The position numbers were made by a program, and so were the translations under genes. A model generated the notes under the pieces. That model saw only the letters and a list, made by a program, of their open reading frames with translations. It did not search any database and had not been told where the DNA came from. A DNA stretch of 64,000 nucleotides from assembly GCF_018742245.1 (NCBI RefSeq), contig NZ_CP036132.1, positions 4,211,001 to 4,275,000 on the forward strand, read 5' to 3'. Each line of letters starts with the position of its first letter. The first letter of the stretch is position 1. Shown here in pieces: positions 1 to 9,096 of the stretch. This stretch comes from Bacillus mycoides. GTDB taxonomy: Bacteria; Bacillota; Bacilli; Bacillales; Bacillaceae_G.

Positions 1-10
1 ATCCCTCCCA

Positions 11-598
11 TTATTTACGATAACCACAAGCTGCAATAAGTAGCCCATGTACCGTTTTTGAAAGTGCGACCAGATCATACTTATGATCGCTCATTACCCA
101 ATTGGTCACAACTTCATCTACTGTTCCAAAGATCATTTGTCTTGCCACGCGAACATTTAAATCCGCCTGAAATTCACCTTGCTTTATACCTGTCTCTAAA
201 ATCTCATCCATAACTTGTAAGTAGCCTTTTAGTACTTCATTTATTTTAAGGCGCAAGTCTTGATTGGACTGCCTTAGTTCTAATTGCGTAACGATAGCAA
301 GAGGATCATTTTGTGACAACAGCAAGAAGTGCGTTTCTACCAACATGAATAACTTCGCTACAGCGCTTTCAATTCCTGCTATTTTTTGACGAATTGTTTC
401 AACAAATTCTCCCATCTTCTCTTGGAATAAGGATATTAATATATCTTCTTTATTTTTAAAATATAAATAAATCGTGCCATCAGCTACCCCAGCTTGCTTT
501 GCAATTTTAGAAACTTGCGCTTGATGGTATCCATTCTCCGCAATCACAATGACTGCTGCATCAATAATTTGATTGTATTTCGGTCTATTTTTCTTCAC
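11..598 (-). CDS. fadR: TetR-family fatty-acid degradation repressor FadR
   Basis: A 195-residue TetR-type repressor. The N-terminal helix-turn-helix is visible around VSKIAKQAGVADGTIYLYF, and the rest is an all-helical ligand domain. B. subtilis FadR binds long-chain acyl-CoA and represses beta-oxidation genes. The GTG at 598 is chosen as start because it has an AGGGGA ribosome-binding site just upstream. A longer reading from the ATG at 643 would run through the operator at 625-642. The gene lies downstream of lcfA, as in the B. subtilis lcfA-fadR-fadB-etfBA operon, and the rest of that operon would lie beyond the window start. The adjacent operator suggests autoregulation. Function is inferred from family and context. 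Confidence 0.9.
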   Translation of the reverse strand: MKKNRPKYNQIIDAAVIVIAENGYHQAQVSKIAKQAGVADGTIYLYFKNKEDILISLFQEKMGEFVETIRQKIAGIESAVAKLFMLVETHFLLLSQNDPLAIVTQLELRQSNQDLRLKINEVLKGYLQVMDEILETGIKQGEFQADLNVRVARQMIFGTVDEVVTNWVMSDHKYDLVALSKTVHGLLIAACGYRK

Positions 599-624
599 TT
601 TACTGTCCCCTTCAAGAAGATGAC

Positions 625-642
625 TGAATGAATAGTCATTCA
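625..642. promoter_or_regulatory. FadR operator upstream of fadR
   Basis: An 18-bp palindrome, TGAATGAATAGTCATTCA, with perfect 7-bp arms and a 4-bp centre. It matches the B. subtilis FadR site pattern (TGAATGA, short spacer, TCATTCA) as I recall it. It lies between lcfA and fadR, just 5' of the fadR start, so it fits autoregulation or an internal promoter. Confidence 0.8.
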
Positions 643-704
643 TATTCTTATAATACTGACTATTTAGAAAAGTGTCAATCCTATTTTTTCAAAAAGAAAG
701 GGCC

Positions 705-2390
705 TTAGCCCGTTTGCTCATCCTCATTCTTTCTCTTCTCTTCATCTATTAGGACACGGCGTAAAATTTTTCCGACTGTCGTCTTCGGCAACTCACTTCT
801 AAACTCATATACCTTTGGGACTTTGTAAGCTGCTAAATATTTACGTGCAAACTGATCTAATTCTTCTTCAGAACACTCAGCGCCTTCTTTCAAAACAACA
901 AACGCTTTTACAGTTTCCCCTCGATACGGATCAGGAACACCGATTGTTACCACTTCTTGCACCTTTTCATGTTCATATAACACCTCTTCTACTTCACGAG
1001 GATATACGTTAAAACCACTAGCAACGATCATATCTTTCTTACGATCTTTCACATAGAAAAAGCCATCCTCATCCATGTATCCTACATCACCTGTATGAAG
1101 CCAGCCATCTTGCAGTACAGCTGCCGTTTCTTCTGGCTTATTCCAATACCCTTTCATAATTTGTGGGCCCTTTACAACAATTTCACCAATTTCACCTGGA
1201 GGTAATGACTCTCCTGTCTCAAGTGACATGATGATTGCCTCTGTATCCGGCCACGGTACCCCAATACTTCCCGGCACACGCTTTTCCCACAAAAAATTCC
1301 CATGTGTAACTGGTGATGACTCCGTTAATCCATAACCTTCTACTAATTTACCACCTGTAACTCTCTCAAACTCCTCCTGTACTTCTACAGGAAGCGGTGC
1401 AGAACCACTAATACAAGCCTGAATTGAAGAAATATCATATTCTTTTAAAAGAGGACTATTTAATAGAGCAATATAAATGGTTGGTGCTCCTGGAAATAGT
1501 GTGACTTTATGTTTCTTAATTGCTTCAAAAACCATTTTCATATCAAACTTCGGAATAAGCACCATTTTATACCCTTGCATAATACTCAAATTCATTACAG
1601 CTGTCATCCCGTACACATGAAAAAACGGAAGAACACCAAGAATTACCTCTTCTCCTTCTTTACAATTATATAACCAATGCGCTCCCATTAAAGTGTTCGA
1701 AACGAGGTTTTTATGCGTTAACATAACCCCTTTTGGAAACCCTGTCGTTCCCCCTGTATACTGCAAAAGGGCTAGATCATTTTCAGGATCACATGGAACT
1801 TCAACATTAGCACTACTTTCCCTTTCTACCGATTTCCAAAGATGAATCGTTTCGCTTTCCGACACATTCACAACAAGATTTGCCTGCTTTTTTTGTACAA
1901 ATGGATAAAGTAAATTTTTAGGGAATGGTAAAAAATCTGCAATACGGGTTACGATAATGTGCTCAATCTTTGTTGCAGTTTGAACGTTAGTAACTCTCGG
2001 AAACACTAAATCAAGGCAAAGAATAACTTTTGCCCCTGAGTCATGAAGTTGATACTCAAGCTCTCTTTCTGTATAAAGAGGATTCGTTTGTACGACAATA
2101 CCACCCGCAAGCAAAGTACCATAATAACCAATTACAGATTGCGGACAATTCGGTAACATAATCGCAACTCTATCGCCTTTTTCAATACCAAGCCTTTGAA
2201 GGTAATTCGCAAATTTCTTTACCTTGTCATGGAAATCTGAAAATGTAACATCTTTCCCTAAAAAGTGAAGCGCTTTCTTTTCTGGATAACGAGCAGCCAT
2301 TTTCTCTAAATATCTATGAAGTGGCTGAATATCATAAGAAATCGTCCCTGGAATTTCATCTGGATAACTCTGCAGCCAAGGTTTTTCCAC
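705..2390 (-). CDS. lcfA: Long-chain fatty-acid--CoA ligase
   Basis: A 561-residue AMP-forming acyl-CoA synthetase that activates long-chain fatty acids with ATP and CoA for beta-oxidation. The P-loop-like motif YTGGTTGFPKG, the motif VEGYGLTESSP and the C-terminal motif GWLHTGDVGYMDEDGFF are all present; the conserved lysine near the C-terminus lies in LPKTTVGKILRR. The GTG at 2390 follows GGAGG by seven bases, whereas the in-frame ATG at 2396 almost touches it and the longer reading to 2435 crosses the FadR operator. Length matches the roughly 560 residues of B. subtilis LcfA. First visible gene of the operon continuing into fadR. Confidence 0.93.
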   Translation of the reverse strand: MEKPWLQSYPDEIPGTISYDIQPLHRYLEKMAARYPEKKALHFLGKDVTFSDFHDKVKKFANYLQRLGIEKGDRVAIMLPNCPQSVIGYYGTLLAGGIVVQTNPLYTERELEYQLHDSGAKVILCLDLVFPRVTNVQTATKIEHIIVTRIADFLPFPKNLLYPFVQKKQANLVVNVSESETIHLWKSVERESSANVEVPCDPENDLALLQYTGGTTGFPKGVMLTHKNLVSNTLMGAHWLYNCKEGEEVILGVLPFFHVYGMTAVMNLSIMQGYKMVLIPKFDMKMVFEAIKKHKVTLFPGAPTIYIALLNSPLLKEYDISSIQACISGSAPLPVEVQEEFERVTGGKLVEGYGLTESSPVTHGNFLWEKRVPGSIGVPWPDTEAIIMSLETGESLPPGEIGEIVVKGPQIMKGYWNKPEETAAVLQDGWLHTGDVGYMDEDGFFYVKDRKKDMIVASGFNVYPREVEEVLYEHEKVQEVVTIGVPDPYRGETVKAFVVLKEGAECSEEELDQFARKYLAAYKVPKVYEFRSELPKTTVGKILRRVLIDEEKRKNEDEQTG

Positions 2391-2420
2391 TCTCATTCCT
2401 CCTTCCAATACTTGTGAAAA

Positions 2421-2438
2421 TAAATGAATGTTCATTCA
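2421..2438. promoter_or_regulatory. FadR operator upstream of lcfA
   Basis: TAAATGAATGTTCATTCA: one arm is the consensus TCATTCA and the other has a single change. It lies 31 bp upstream of the lcfA GTG start and mirrors the site before fadR. It should repress the operon when acyl-CoA is low. Confidence 0.78.
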
Positions 2439-2583
2439 TGATGGTTGTTTTCATTATATTATAGTCATAACAGCGTTACAATCATAATATTCTGACTTTT
2501 ACATAACTATGCTTTACTTCGTTAACTTCTTATTATATGTATAAACTCTCTTAATTTTAAAAGAATAAGAGAGTTCACGTTAC

Positions 2584-3609
<1,026 letters not shown>

Positions 3610-3978
3610 ATGAAACAACTCGACGTTCTTGTGCTTGGCGATGATTTAGCAACCCGACTCGGGCAACCAGTAAATAAAACGCGTCTTGCTCTAATTGTTT
3701 TAGCGACACTACTTGCATCAGTCAATATCGCTGCTGTCGGTACTATCGCCTTTTTAGGCCTTGTTGCACCGCACTTAGCGCGAATCGTTGTTGGCATGAA
3801 TCATCAAAGACTATTCGTTTGTTCAGCACTGTTTGGGGCAATCCTTCTTTCCGTGGCTGACTTACTCGGACGAATAATTGCATATCCGAAAGAAATACCT
3901 TCTGGGCTTGTTGTTGCTGTACTTGGGGCTCCGTACTTCTTATGGCTGATGAGGAAGAGTGGGCAGAAGGTTAATTAA
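3610..3978 (+). pseudogene. C-terminal remnant of a FecCD-type iron ABC permease
   Basis: The 122-residue reading frame matches only the last third of a siderophore or haem permease. [11 protein letters not shown], then the conserved loop [20 protein letters not shown], and the terminal [12 protein letters not shown] are all diagnostic of FecCD proteins. Complete members have about 330 residues and 8-10 membrane segments; some 200 N-terminal residues are missing here. No good ribosome-binding site precedes the first ATG, and no substrate-binding or ATPase partner lies beside it. It is therefore read as a deletion remnant. The isd permease at 13779-14762 is the intact relative in this window. 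Confidence 0.85.
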
Positions 3979-4032
3979 ACAGTTCCTGGCGTGTATGACC
4001 ACGCAAAAAAAGAATGGAAGCCCCTAAAATGT

Positions 4033-4082
4033 AATGACAGAAAAAGACAAGGTGCGCAAACACCTTGTCTTTTTCTGTCATT
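4033..4082. terminator. Perfect 22-bp inverted repeat (hairpin)
   Basis: Positions 4033-4054 are the exact reverse complement of 4061-4082, with a 6-base loop (CGCAAA). It follows the permease remnant by 54 bp. The T-run lies inside the stem, so it could act as a terminator, but the stem is longer than usual. Confidence 0.6.
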
Positions 4083-4170
4083 TGTTTCATGTGAAACTAT
4101 TTTTAAAAGTGGTTTTTTATGGAGAAAATACGTTAAAATAAATTCATATTATTAGGAAAGGGGAACCATA

Positions 4171-4503
4171 TTGAATACAAAGAATAAAAAAATAACATTG
4201 GGAACTCTTTTACTAACTTCAATCATTGGAGTTATCAGTGTATCTATTTACTTCACATGTTATGGCACACCATGGGGAAAACAAACAGCAATTGCCGAAT
4301 CAAAAAGTTATATTACAAAATACTTCAATTTAAATGCAAAAGTCAAAGATACTTCTTATGATTCTAAAATGAATAGCTATGCGATCTCTTTTGAAACAAA
4401 TGAAGATGGAGAATTTACTATCGAATATAAAGGTCCTAATAACTTTAATATTTCTCCAGGAGTCCAAGAGTATTTAAGTAACCACTACAAATTTACAGAG
4501 TAG
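4171..4503 (+). CDS. Small secreted or membrane-anchored protein, DUF3139-like
   Basis: A 110-residue protein with an N-terminal hydrophobic segment at about residues 9-30 (LGTLLLTSIIGVISVSIYF) and a mainly beta extracytoplasmic part (residues 35-110). The layout resembles DUF3139/YfjL-type Bacillus proteins, but no catalytic motif is visible. The start is TTG at 4171, preceded by AGGAAAGGGG. The gene stands alone and ends in a terminator shared with the converging ABC operon. Function unknown. Confidence 0.7.
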   Translation: MNTKNKKITLGTLLLTSIIGVISVSIYFTCYGTPWGKQTAIAESKSYITKYFNLNAKVKDTSYDSKMNSYAISFETNEDGEFTIEYKGPNNFNISPGVQEYLSNHYKFTE

Positions 4504-4522
4504 TAACGAAGCATACATATAC

Positions 4523-4555
4523 AAAAAAGAGTTGGTGTAACGCCAACTCTTTTTT
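4523..4555. terminator. Bidirectional terminator
   Basis: Stem AAAAAAGAGTTGG paired with CCAACTCTTTTTT, flanked by A and T runs on both sides. It serves the plus-strand gene at 4171 and the minus-strand exporter operon ending at 4566. Confidence 0.85.
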
Positions 4556-4565
4556 CGTATTCTTG

Positions 4566-5261
4566 TCATACTGTTACATCTTCCTTCTCTATATTTTTAA
4601 TTCCGTAATATGCAATCGCAACTCCAATTGCTGCCAATGCTAGTTGAAGGGGAAGAAAAGTTGCTGTAGGAAACGTTGGGTTGCTATTCATTGCAATTGA
4701 TACAACGATAAGGGATGAAACAATTGTAGTTGGCACTGAACGTTTACGCATTCCGAAATATAATGGGATTAAACTCATTCCCGCAGTTGCAATGGCTAAA
4801 GGAACCAGTTTTATTCCTTCTTGCATCAATTGATCTACTGTAAATGGATTAGGAAGAATTGAAAAATAACTATCTATCCCAAAGAAAATCCCTACTACTA
4901 AAATGTTAGATAAAATAACTGTTATAAATGTTACTATTGCTGTAATGGCCAACTTACTGATCATCATTTTCCTCCGATTAATAGGATAAGAAAACATAAG
5001 TAGTATTGTTTTATTTTTATATTCATCAATTATTAACCTTGCGATTAATACACTACCAAAAATAATAAATGTTGCTCTTACTAATGTGCTAGCCATCAAC
5101 AAAATTGTCTGTGGATCTTTTATTTCAGGATCTCCTTCTATTTGAGCAACGAAACTAACGAAAATTAGTAGTGCCAGTATAATGATATTTGCAATAACTG
5201 CTCTCTTCACATACCATCCGAGCTTAAACTTCTTCAGTTCTAGCTTCATAAGACGTAGCAT
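4566..5261 (-). CDS. ABC-2 type permease (second permease of YcbN-like exporter)
   Basis: A 231-residue protein with about six membrane segments and no soluble domain. It begins with the basic stretch MLRLMKLELKKFKLGWYVKR. It is clearly paralogous to the protein at 6193-6891: both have a similar start, the block RLVIDEYKNKTIxLxFxYPxxRR and the block SLIPLYFGMRKRSxPTT. The two probably form a heterodimeric channel with the ATPase at 7112. Last gene of the operon, 24 bp after the DUF4097 gene, with a strong AGGAGG site. Resembles B. subtilis YcbO. Substrate unknown; an antibiotic or peptide is the likely class. Confidence 0.82.
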   Translation of the reverse strand: MLRLMKLELKKFKLGWYVKRAVIANIIILALLIFVSFVAQIEGDPEIKDPQTILLMASTLVRATFIIFGSVLIARLIIDEYKNKTILLMFSYPINRRKMMISKLAITAIVTFITVILSNILVVGIFFGIDSYFSILPNPFTVDQLMQEGIKLVPLAIATAGMSLIPLYFGMRKRSVPTTIVSSLIVVSIAMNSNPTFPTATFLPLQLALAAIGVAIAYYGIKNIEKEDVTV

Positions 5262-5285
5262 GATAGCCCTCCTTTCATTTAAATT

Positions 5286-6155
5286 TTAATCGATATAAAT
5301 CGCCCCTGTTTTACTTAAAATCTTCACCTTGTTTTTTGCATCACCGATGGTTCCTTCTTTTATCTTTTCTGTATTTTTATCTTTCTTAAGCCCGTTTACA
5401 TTCACCATTATGTCAGCCGAATTACTTTTAGCCGTAAGTTTCAATGAAGCCGGAACACCGTTATACCTTACGCCAATATCTCCTGATTTTGTTTCTACAA
5501 ATAATGATTTTCCTTCTGTCATATCTTTCAATAATACTTCCCCAGATGCTGAAGTGATGTTCATATTTTCGTTTTTTATATTTTTTACATAATTATCGCC
5601 AGTAGTAGAGGTTATATTTACTTCTTGTAATGAACTATCTTTTAACATTAAATCTCCACTTTCAGATGTGAACTCACCCTTATCTGCCAATAGCCCTACA
5701 ATCATTTCATCTCCAGACTTTCCTTTTGTAACGATACTTTTTACTACTATATCGCTTATTTTCACATCACCCGATTTATTATTTAATACAATTTTATCTA
5801 TTTCTTTCTTCGGAATAGCGATAGATATACTATTTTTCTTCCTAAATGTAAAACCATTAAAAAATTTGGTCACCTTTTGTTTTTGCTTAATCACAATTTT
5901 ATTTTCGTCATTTTCTATTTTGACGGGATCTATCTCTTTATCTACTCGTTGACCTTGGGCGGAAACTACTATTTTATTAGAGTCTGTACTTTTAAATTCA
6001 ATATCCCAGTTTTCATTGTCTACTTCTATTTCTTTTATATCATTTATCTCAAAAGACTTTTCTTTCTTAAAATCTTTCCCCTGAAATGTCTTAAAACCAA
6101 AAACCACACTAGTAATTGTCAGAAATAAAATTGCAATTACTATTATTTTTTTCAC
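5286..6155 (-). CDS. DUF4097-type beta-helix membrane-anchored protein
   Basis: A 289-residue protein with one N-terminal membrane segment or uncleaved signal (residues 3-20), then repeated short beta strands such as GDVKISDIVVKSIVTKGKSG and TSASGEVLLKDM. This is typical of DUF4097/LiaG-like proteins that sit outside the membrane. The start is a GTG. It lies between the two permease genes (37 bp from the first, 24 bp from the second), so it is probably an accessory subunit or sensor of the exporter. No catalytic site is visible. Confidence 0.8.
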   Translation of the reverse strand: MKKIIVIAILFLTITSVVFGFKTFQGKDFKKEKSFEINDIKEIEVDNENWDIEFKSTDSNKIVVSAQGQRVDKEIDPVKIENDENKIVIKQKQKVTKFFNGFTFRKKNSISIAIPKKEIDKIVLNNKSGDVKISDIVVKSIVTKGKSGDEMIVGLLADKGEFTSESGDLMLKDSSLQEVNITSTTGDNYVKNIKNENMNITSASGEVLLKDMTEGKSLFVETKSGDIGVRYNGVPASLKLTAKSNSADIMVNVNGLKKDKNTEKIKEGTIGDAKNKVKILSKTGAIYID

Positions 6156-6192
6156 TATTCATACCCCAGTTCGTTGTTGTTTTAAGCTTGCT

Positions 6193-6891
6193 TCACGCCA
6201 CATCAATCTTGTCGATTTTTCGATACGACAGATAACTAATAAAAATCCCTACTAAACAGAGCACTATTGGGATAGCTATAAAATTATAAAAACTTACTTG
6301 ATTGTTTCCAATGTTACTGTTCATTATCATCCCGATTATTACTGCCGAAGTAATCGTTGTCGGTGTCGATTTCTTTCTCATCCCAAAAAATAAAGGAATT
6401 AAACTAATACCGGATATCATAAATGCATTTATAAAAGTAGCTGAAATGGTAGCTATTATTTCACCCATCGTAACAGGCGTTTCAATTACTCCCATCATTG
6501 GATTCATAAAAAATATGAGCAAACTAATAGTGAAAGTAGCAATAATCATGCTCACAAAGCAAAAACTAAAAACAATTGTTAATTTCGCCCTCATTAACAT
6601 TTTCCTTTGCAATGGATACATAAACAATAGTTGCATTGTTTTGTTCTTATACTCATCAATTACTAAACGTGATAAAATGACCGAACTAAAAATAAGAAAT
6701 GTCATCCTAATAAAGATGTTTGCTAAAGTCATATATTTTGTGAAATCAGTGAGCGCCGCATCTACTTCACCTTTCGCTCCCAACCCCATAAGGCTTACTG
6801 CAACAAAAATTGCTATAATACAAATCGCTACCCCTTTAAAGTAACTAGATAATTGATGTTTCTTCCATTCGAGCTTCATTAATTTAAACAT
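6193..6891 (-). CDS. ABC-2 type permease (first permease of YcbN-like exporter)
   Basis: A 232-residue protein with six hydrophobic segments, paralogous to the protein at 4566-5261 (shared block VIDEYKNKTMQLLFMYPLQR and the loop SLIPLFFGMRKKSTPTT). It follows the 52-residue membrane peptide gene by 34 bp and the ATPase gene upstream of that. Length agrees with B. subtilis YcbO (about 228). Predicted membrane part of a drug or peptide efflux transporter. Confidence 0.82.
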   Translation of the reverse strand: MFKLMKLEWKKHQLSSYFKGVAICIIAIFVAVSLMGLGAKGEVDAALTDFTKYMTLANIFIRMTFLIFSSVILSRLVIDEYKNKTMQLLFMYPLQRKMLMRAKLTIVFSFCFVSMIIATFTISLLIFFMNPMMGVIETPVTMGEIIATISATFINAFMISGISLIPLFFGMRKKSTPTTITSAVIIGMIMNSNIGNNQVSFYNFIAIPIVLCLVGIFISYLSYRKIDKIDVA

Positions 6892-6925
6892 ATAAACAAC
6901 GCCTCCATCCCTTATATAACTATCT

Positions 6926-7084
6926 CTACACTACCAACATTCTAATTCCAGCTGTAATTACGCTTACTATTCCTATCACTAGTAAAACTAATATCCACTT
7001 TCGTTCTGGTTTTCTATAATATAAAATTCCACTTATCAGCATTACGATAAATCCCGCTATAAGATTCAGCATTAATGCATTCAT
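6926..7084 (-). CDS. Small two-helix membrane protein inside the ABC operon
   Basis: A 52-residue reading frame. It starts MNALMLNLIAGFIVML, has a short basic turn (YYRKPERKW) and a second hydrophobic helix ending in AGIRMLVV, so it is a hairpin membrane protein. GAGGGGG lies 8 bases before the third of three consecutive ATG codons (7084); the first ATG at 7090 is too close. It sits between the ATPase (27 bp) and first permease (34 bp) in the same orientation, which supports a real operon member. Its role is not known. Confidence 0.72.
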   Translation of the reverse strand: MNALMLNLIAGFIVMLISGILYYRKPERKWILVLLVIGIVSVITAGIRMLVV

Positions 7085-7111
7085 CATCATATCCCCCTCG
7101 TTGTAGTTATA

Positions 7112-8035
7112 TTACGCGTGAATGCCTTCTCCATCCATTACGTTTAAGAAATATTCTTCTAACGAACTATGTTTCTTATTAATACTTTCAATTTCTACAT
7201 CGTTCATAATAAGTGCTTTTGAAATTGCCTGCTGCGTCGCCGCCACTTCATACACACGAATCGTGTTTCCACTCATTATTTTGTAATTTTTTATACCGAG
7301 TTTATCTTCTAAAATATAAGCTGCACGCTTCACATCAGGAATAGTGATTTCAATATACTCTGTTTGTTTTCCATTAATACTCTTCATTGAAACTTCTTTT
7401 ATTAGTTTTCCATTTTGAATAACACCGATTGTATCTGCCATTTGTTCCATCTCGCCTAAAATATGACTAGAAACTAATAACGTAATGCCAAATTCTTTGC
7501 AAAGCATTTTGAATAAATCTCTTAATTCTTTAATACCTATTGGATCTAAACCGTTAATCGGTTCATCTAAAATAAGTAGCTCTGGCTTTGTCATAATCGC
7601 CCTTGCAATACCGAGTCTTTGTTTCATCCCTAATGAAAAATCTTTTACTTTTTTATTGTCTATGCCGCTCAGTTTCACTAAATTTAAAGCATGATTAATT
7701 GCGTTCTTATCGTAATACCCCATATATTCACAATGTAAATCCAGATTTTCCTTCGCCGTTAATTTATCATAAAAGATTGGATATTCAATAATTGTCCCCA
7801 TCCTTTTTAATACTTCATAAGATGTGTCTGTTAACTTCTCACCGAAAATTTCAATATCACCGCTCGTCGGTTTTATTAAATTTGTAATCATTTTCATAAT
7901 CGTTGTTTTACCCGCGCCGTTCGGTCCTAAAAAGCCGTAAATCTCTCCTTTTTTCACATGCATATTAACACTAGAAATAACTTCTTTCCCTTTAAACACT
8001 TTCGTTAACTGGTTCGTTTTTAATATATATGTCAT
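7112..8035 (-). CDS. ABC transporter ATP-binding protein (YcbN-like)
   Basis: A 307-residue exporter ATPase. Walker A is GPNGAGKTT (about residue 38), the signature is FSLGMKQRLGIA, Walker B is LLILDEP and the switch histidine is in SSHILGEM. The C-terminal 90 residues are an extra domain common in bacitracin-resistance-type ATPases. Length equals the 307 residues I recall for B. subtilis YcbN. First gene of the exporter operon, separated from the sensor kinase gene by a terminator and its own promoter with direct repeats. Confidence 0.88.
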   Translation of the reverse strand: MTYILKTNQLTKVFKGKEVISSVNMHVKKGEIYGFLGPNGAGKTTIMKMITNLIKPTSGDIEIFGEKLTDTSYEVLKRMGTIIEYPIFYDKLTAKENLDLHCEYMGYYDKNAINHALNLVKLSGIDNKKVKDFSLGMKQRLGIARAIMTKPELLILDEPINGLDPIGIKELRDLFKMLCKEFGITLLVSSHILGEMEQMADTIGVIQNGKLIKEVSMKSINGKQTEYIEITIPDVKRAAYILEDKLGIKNYKIMSGNTIRVYEVAATQQAISKALIMNDVEIESINKKHSSLEEYFLNVMDGEGIHA

Positions 8036-8069
8036 GTCACTTTCCCCTTTCGCACTGCTCTATATTTCT

Positions 8070-8123
8070 ATAATAGACAACGGAAATCTCTTTTTTCTTA
8101 CCCGTTCCTTACAAATTCCTTAC
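8070..8123 (-). promoter_or_regulatory. Promoter of exporter operon with direct-repeat activator site
   Basis: The octamer TTCCTTAC occurs at 8105-8112 and again at 8116-8123, exactly 11 bp apart (on the transcribed sense, GTAAGGAA twice). Downstream on the minus strand, TATTAT at 8075-8070 is a fair -10 and the matching -35 is poor. One-turn direct repeats upstream of a weak -35 are the classic layout for OmpR-family response regulators, so the neighbouring regulator at 9097 is the likely activator. Confidence 0.65.
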
Positions 8124-8132
8124 GTTCAAAAA

Positions 8133-8161
8133 AGCTTGTAGAATCTACTTCTCTACAAGCT
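8133..8161 (-). terminator. Terminator after the sensor kinase gene
   Basis: Stem AGCTTGTAGA/TCTACAAGCT begins within the kinase stop codon and is followed on the minus strand by a T-run. It separates the regulator operon from the exporter operon. Confidence 0.85.
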
Positions 8162-9095
8162 AAAACTGCATCTTTGTTAATACAACTGTAAAAATCGTTT
8201 TTTCATACGGCTTACTAGAAAGATGAATTTCTCCATCCATCGCTTCCACAAGCCTTTTCGTAATCGTTAACCCTAGACCGCTTCCTTGGTACAATCTATT
8301 TCTTGAATCTTCAAGTGTGTACATACGCTCAAACACTTTATCAATATGAGATTCATCAATCCCTTTTCCTGTATCCCATACATCTATATACACACTCGTT
8401 TCATCATCTCTTAAAGTCATACCGAGTGTCTTTCCATCGTCTCCATATGTAATCGCATTTGATATTAAATTATTTAACACTCTGCCTAATACTTCTGTAT
8501 TTCCAAGTGCATATATATTTCTTTCTGGTATATCAATATGGATATGAAAACCTTTCGTCGTCACTAAATCATAGAAAGATAAAATCTTCTCACGGCAAAC
8601 TTCATTCATATTTACTTTTGTTATCTCAATTGCCTTGTCACCAGATTCTAATTTTGCTAAATCAAAAAACTTATGAATCAGTTCCATAACTTCTAGTGTT
8701 TTCACATGCACCTTTTCAAGTAATATTTGCTGTTCTTCTTTACTTATCGTTTTATCCTCATTTAACATTTCTGTATATCCAAGAATAACTGTTAGTGGTG
8801 TTTTTAAATCATGTGAAATATTTGAAAGCATTTTTCTCATCGAAATTTCCACTTTCGCATGATCTGCATTCGTTTTCTGTTTTGCATCTAACAAATGATT
8901 AATAGCCACTAATAACTTTTGCAATTCTGTATCACCCGTCATAATTAATAGCTTCTCACCAGTTTGTTCTTTTACAATTCGATTTAACTTCTCATACGTA
9001 TAGCGTAAATTCCTACTACTATTTTTCCTAATTTTATATTGCACGTAAATAACGATAAGCAATATAATAATCACCACTGTTAAAAATATAACCAT
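8160..9095 (-). CDS. Sensor histidine kinase (YcbM-like)
   Basis: A 311-residue kinase. One N-terminal membrane helix (residues 2-20) has essentially no external domain. Then come the phosphoacceptor box SNISHDLKTPL (His95), the N box NNLISNA and the ATP-lid motifs DTGKGI and GSGLGL. Lack of a sensing loop fits kinases that sense through a partner ABC transporter or within the membrane. Its ATG follows the regulator stop codon by one base. Length is identical to that I recall for B. subtilis YcbM. Confidence 0.88.
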   Translation of the reverse strand: MVIFLTVVIIILLIVIYVQYKIRKNSSRNLRYTYEKLNRIVKEQTGEKLLIMTGDTELQKLLVAINHLLDAKQKTNADHAKVEISMRKMLSNISHDLKTPLTVILGYTEMLNEDKTISKEEQQILLEKVHVKTLEVMELIHKFFDLAKLESGDKAIEITKVNMNEVCREKILSFYDLVTTKGFHIHIDIPERNIYALGNTEVLGRVLNNLISNAITYGDDGKTLGMTLRDDETSVYIDVWDTGKGIDESHIDKVFERMYTLEDSRNRLYQGSGLGLTITKRLVEAMDGEIHLSSKPYEKTIFTVVLTKMQF

Positions 9096-9096
9096 A

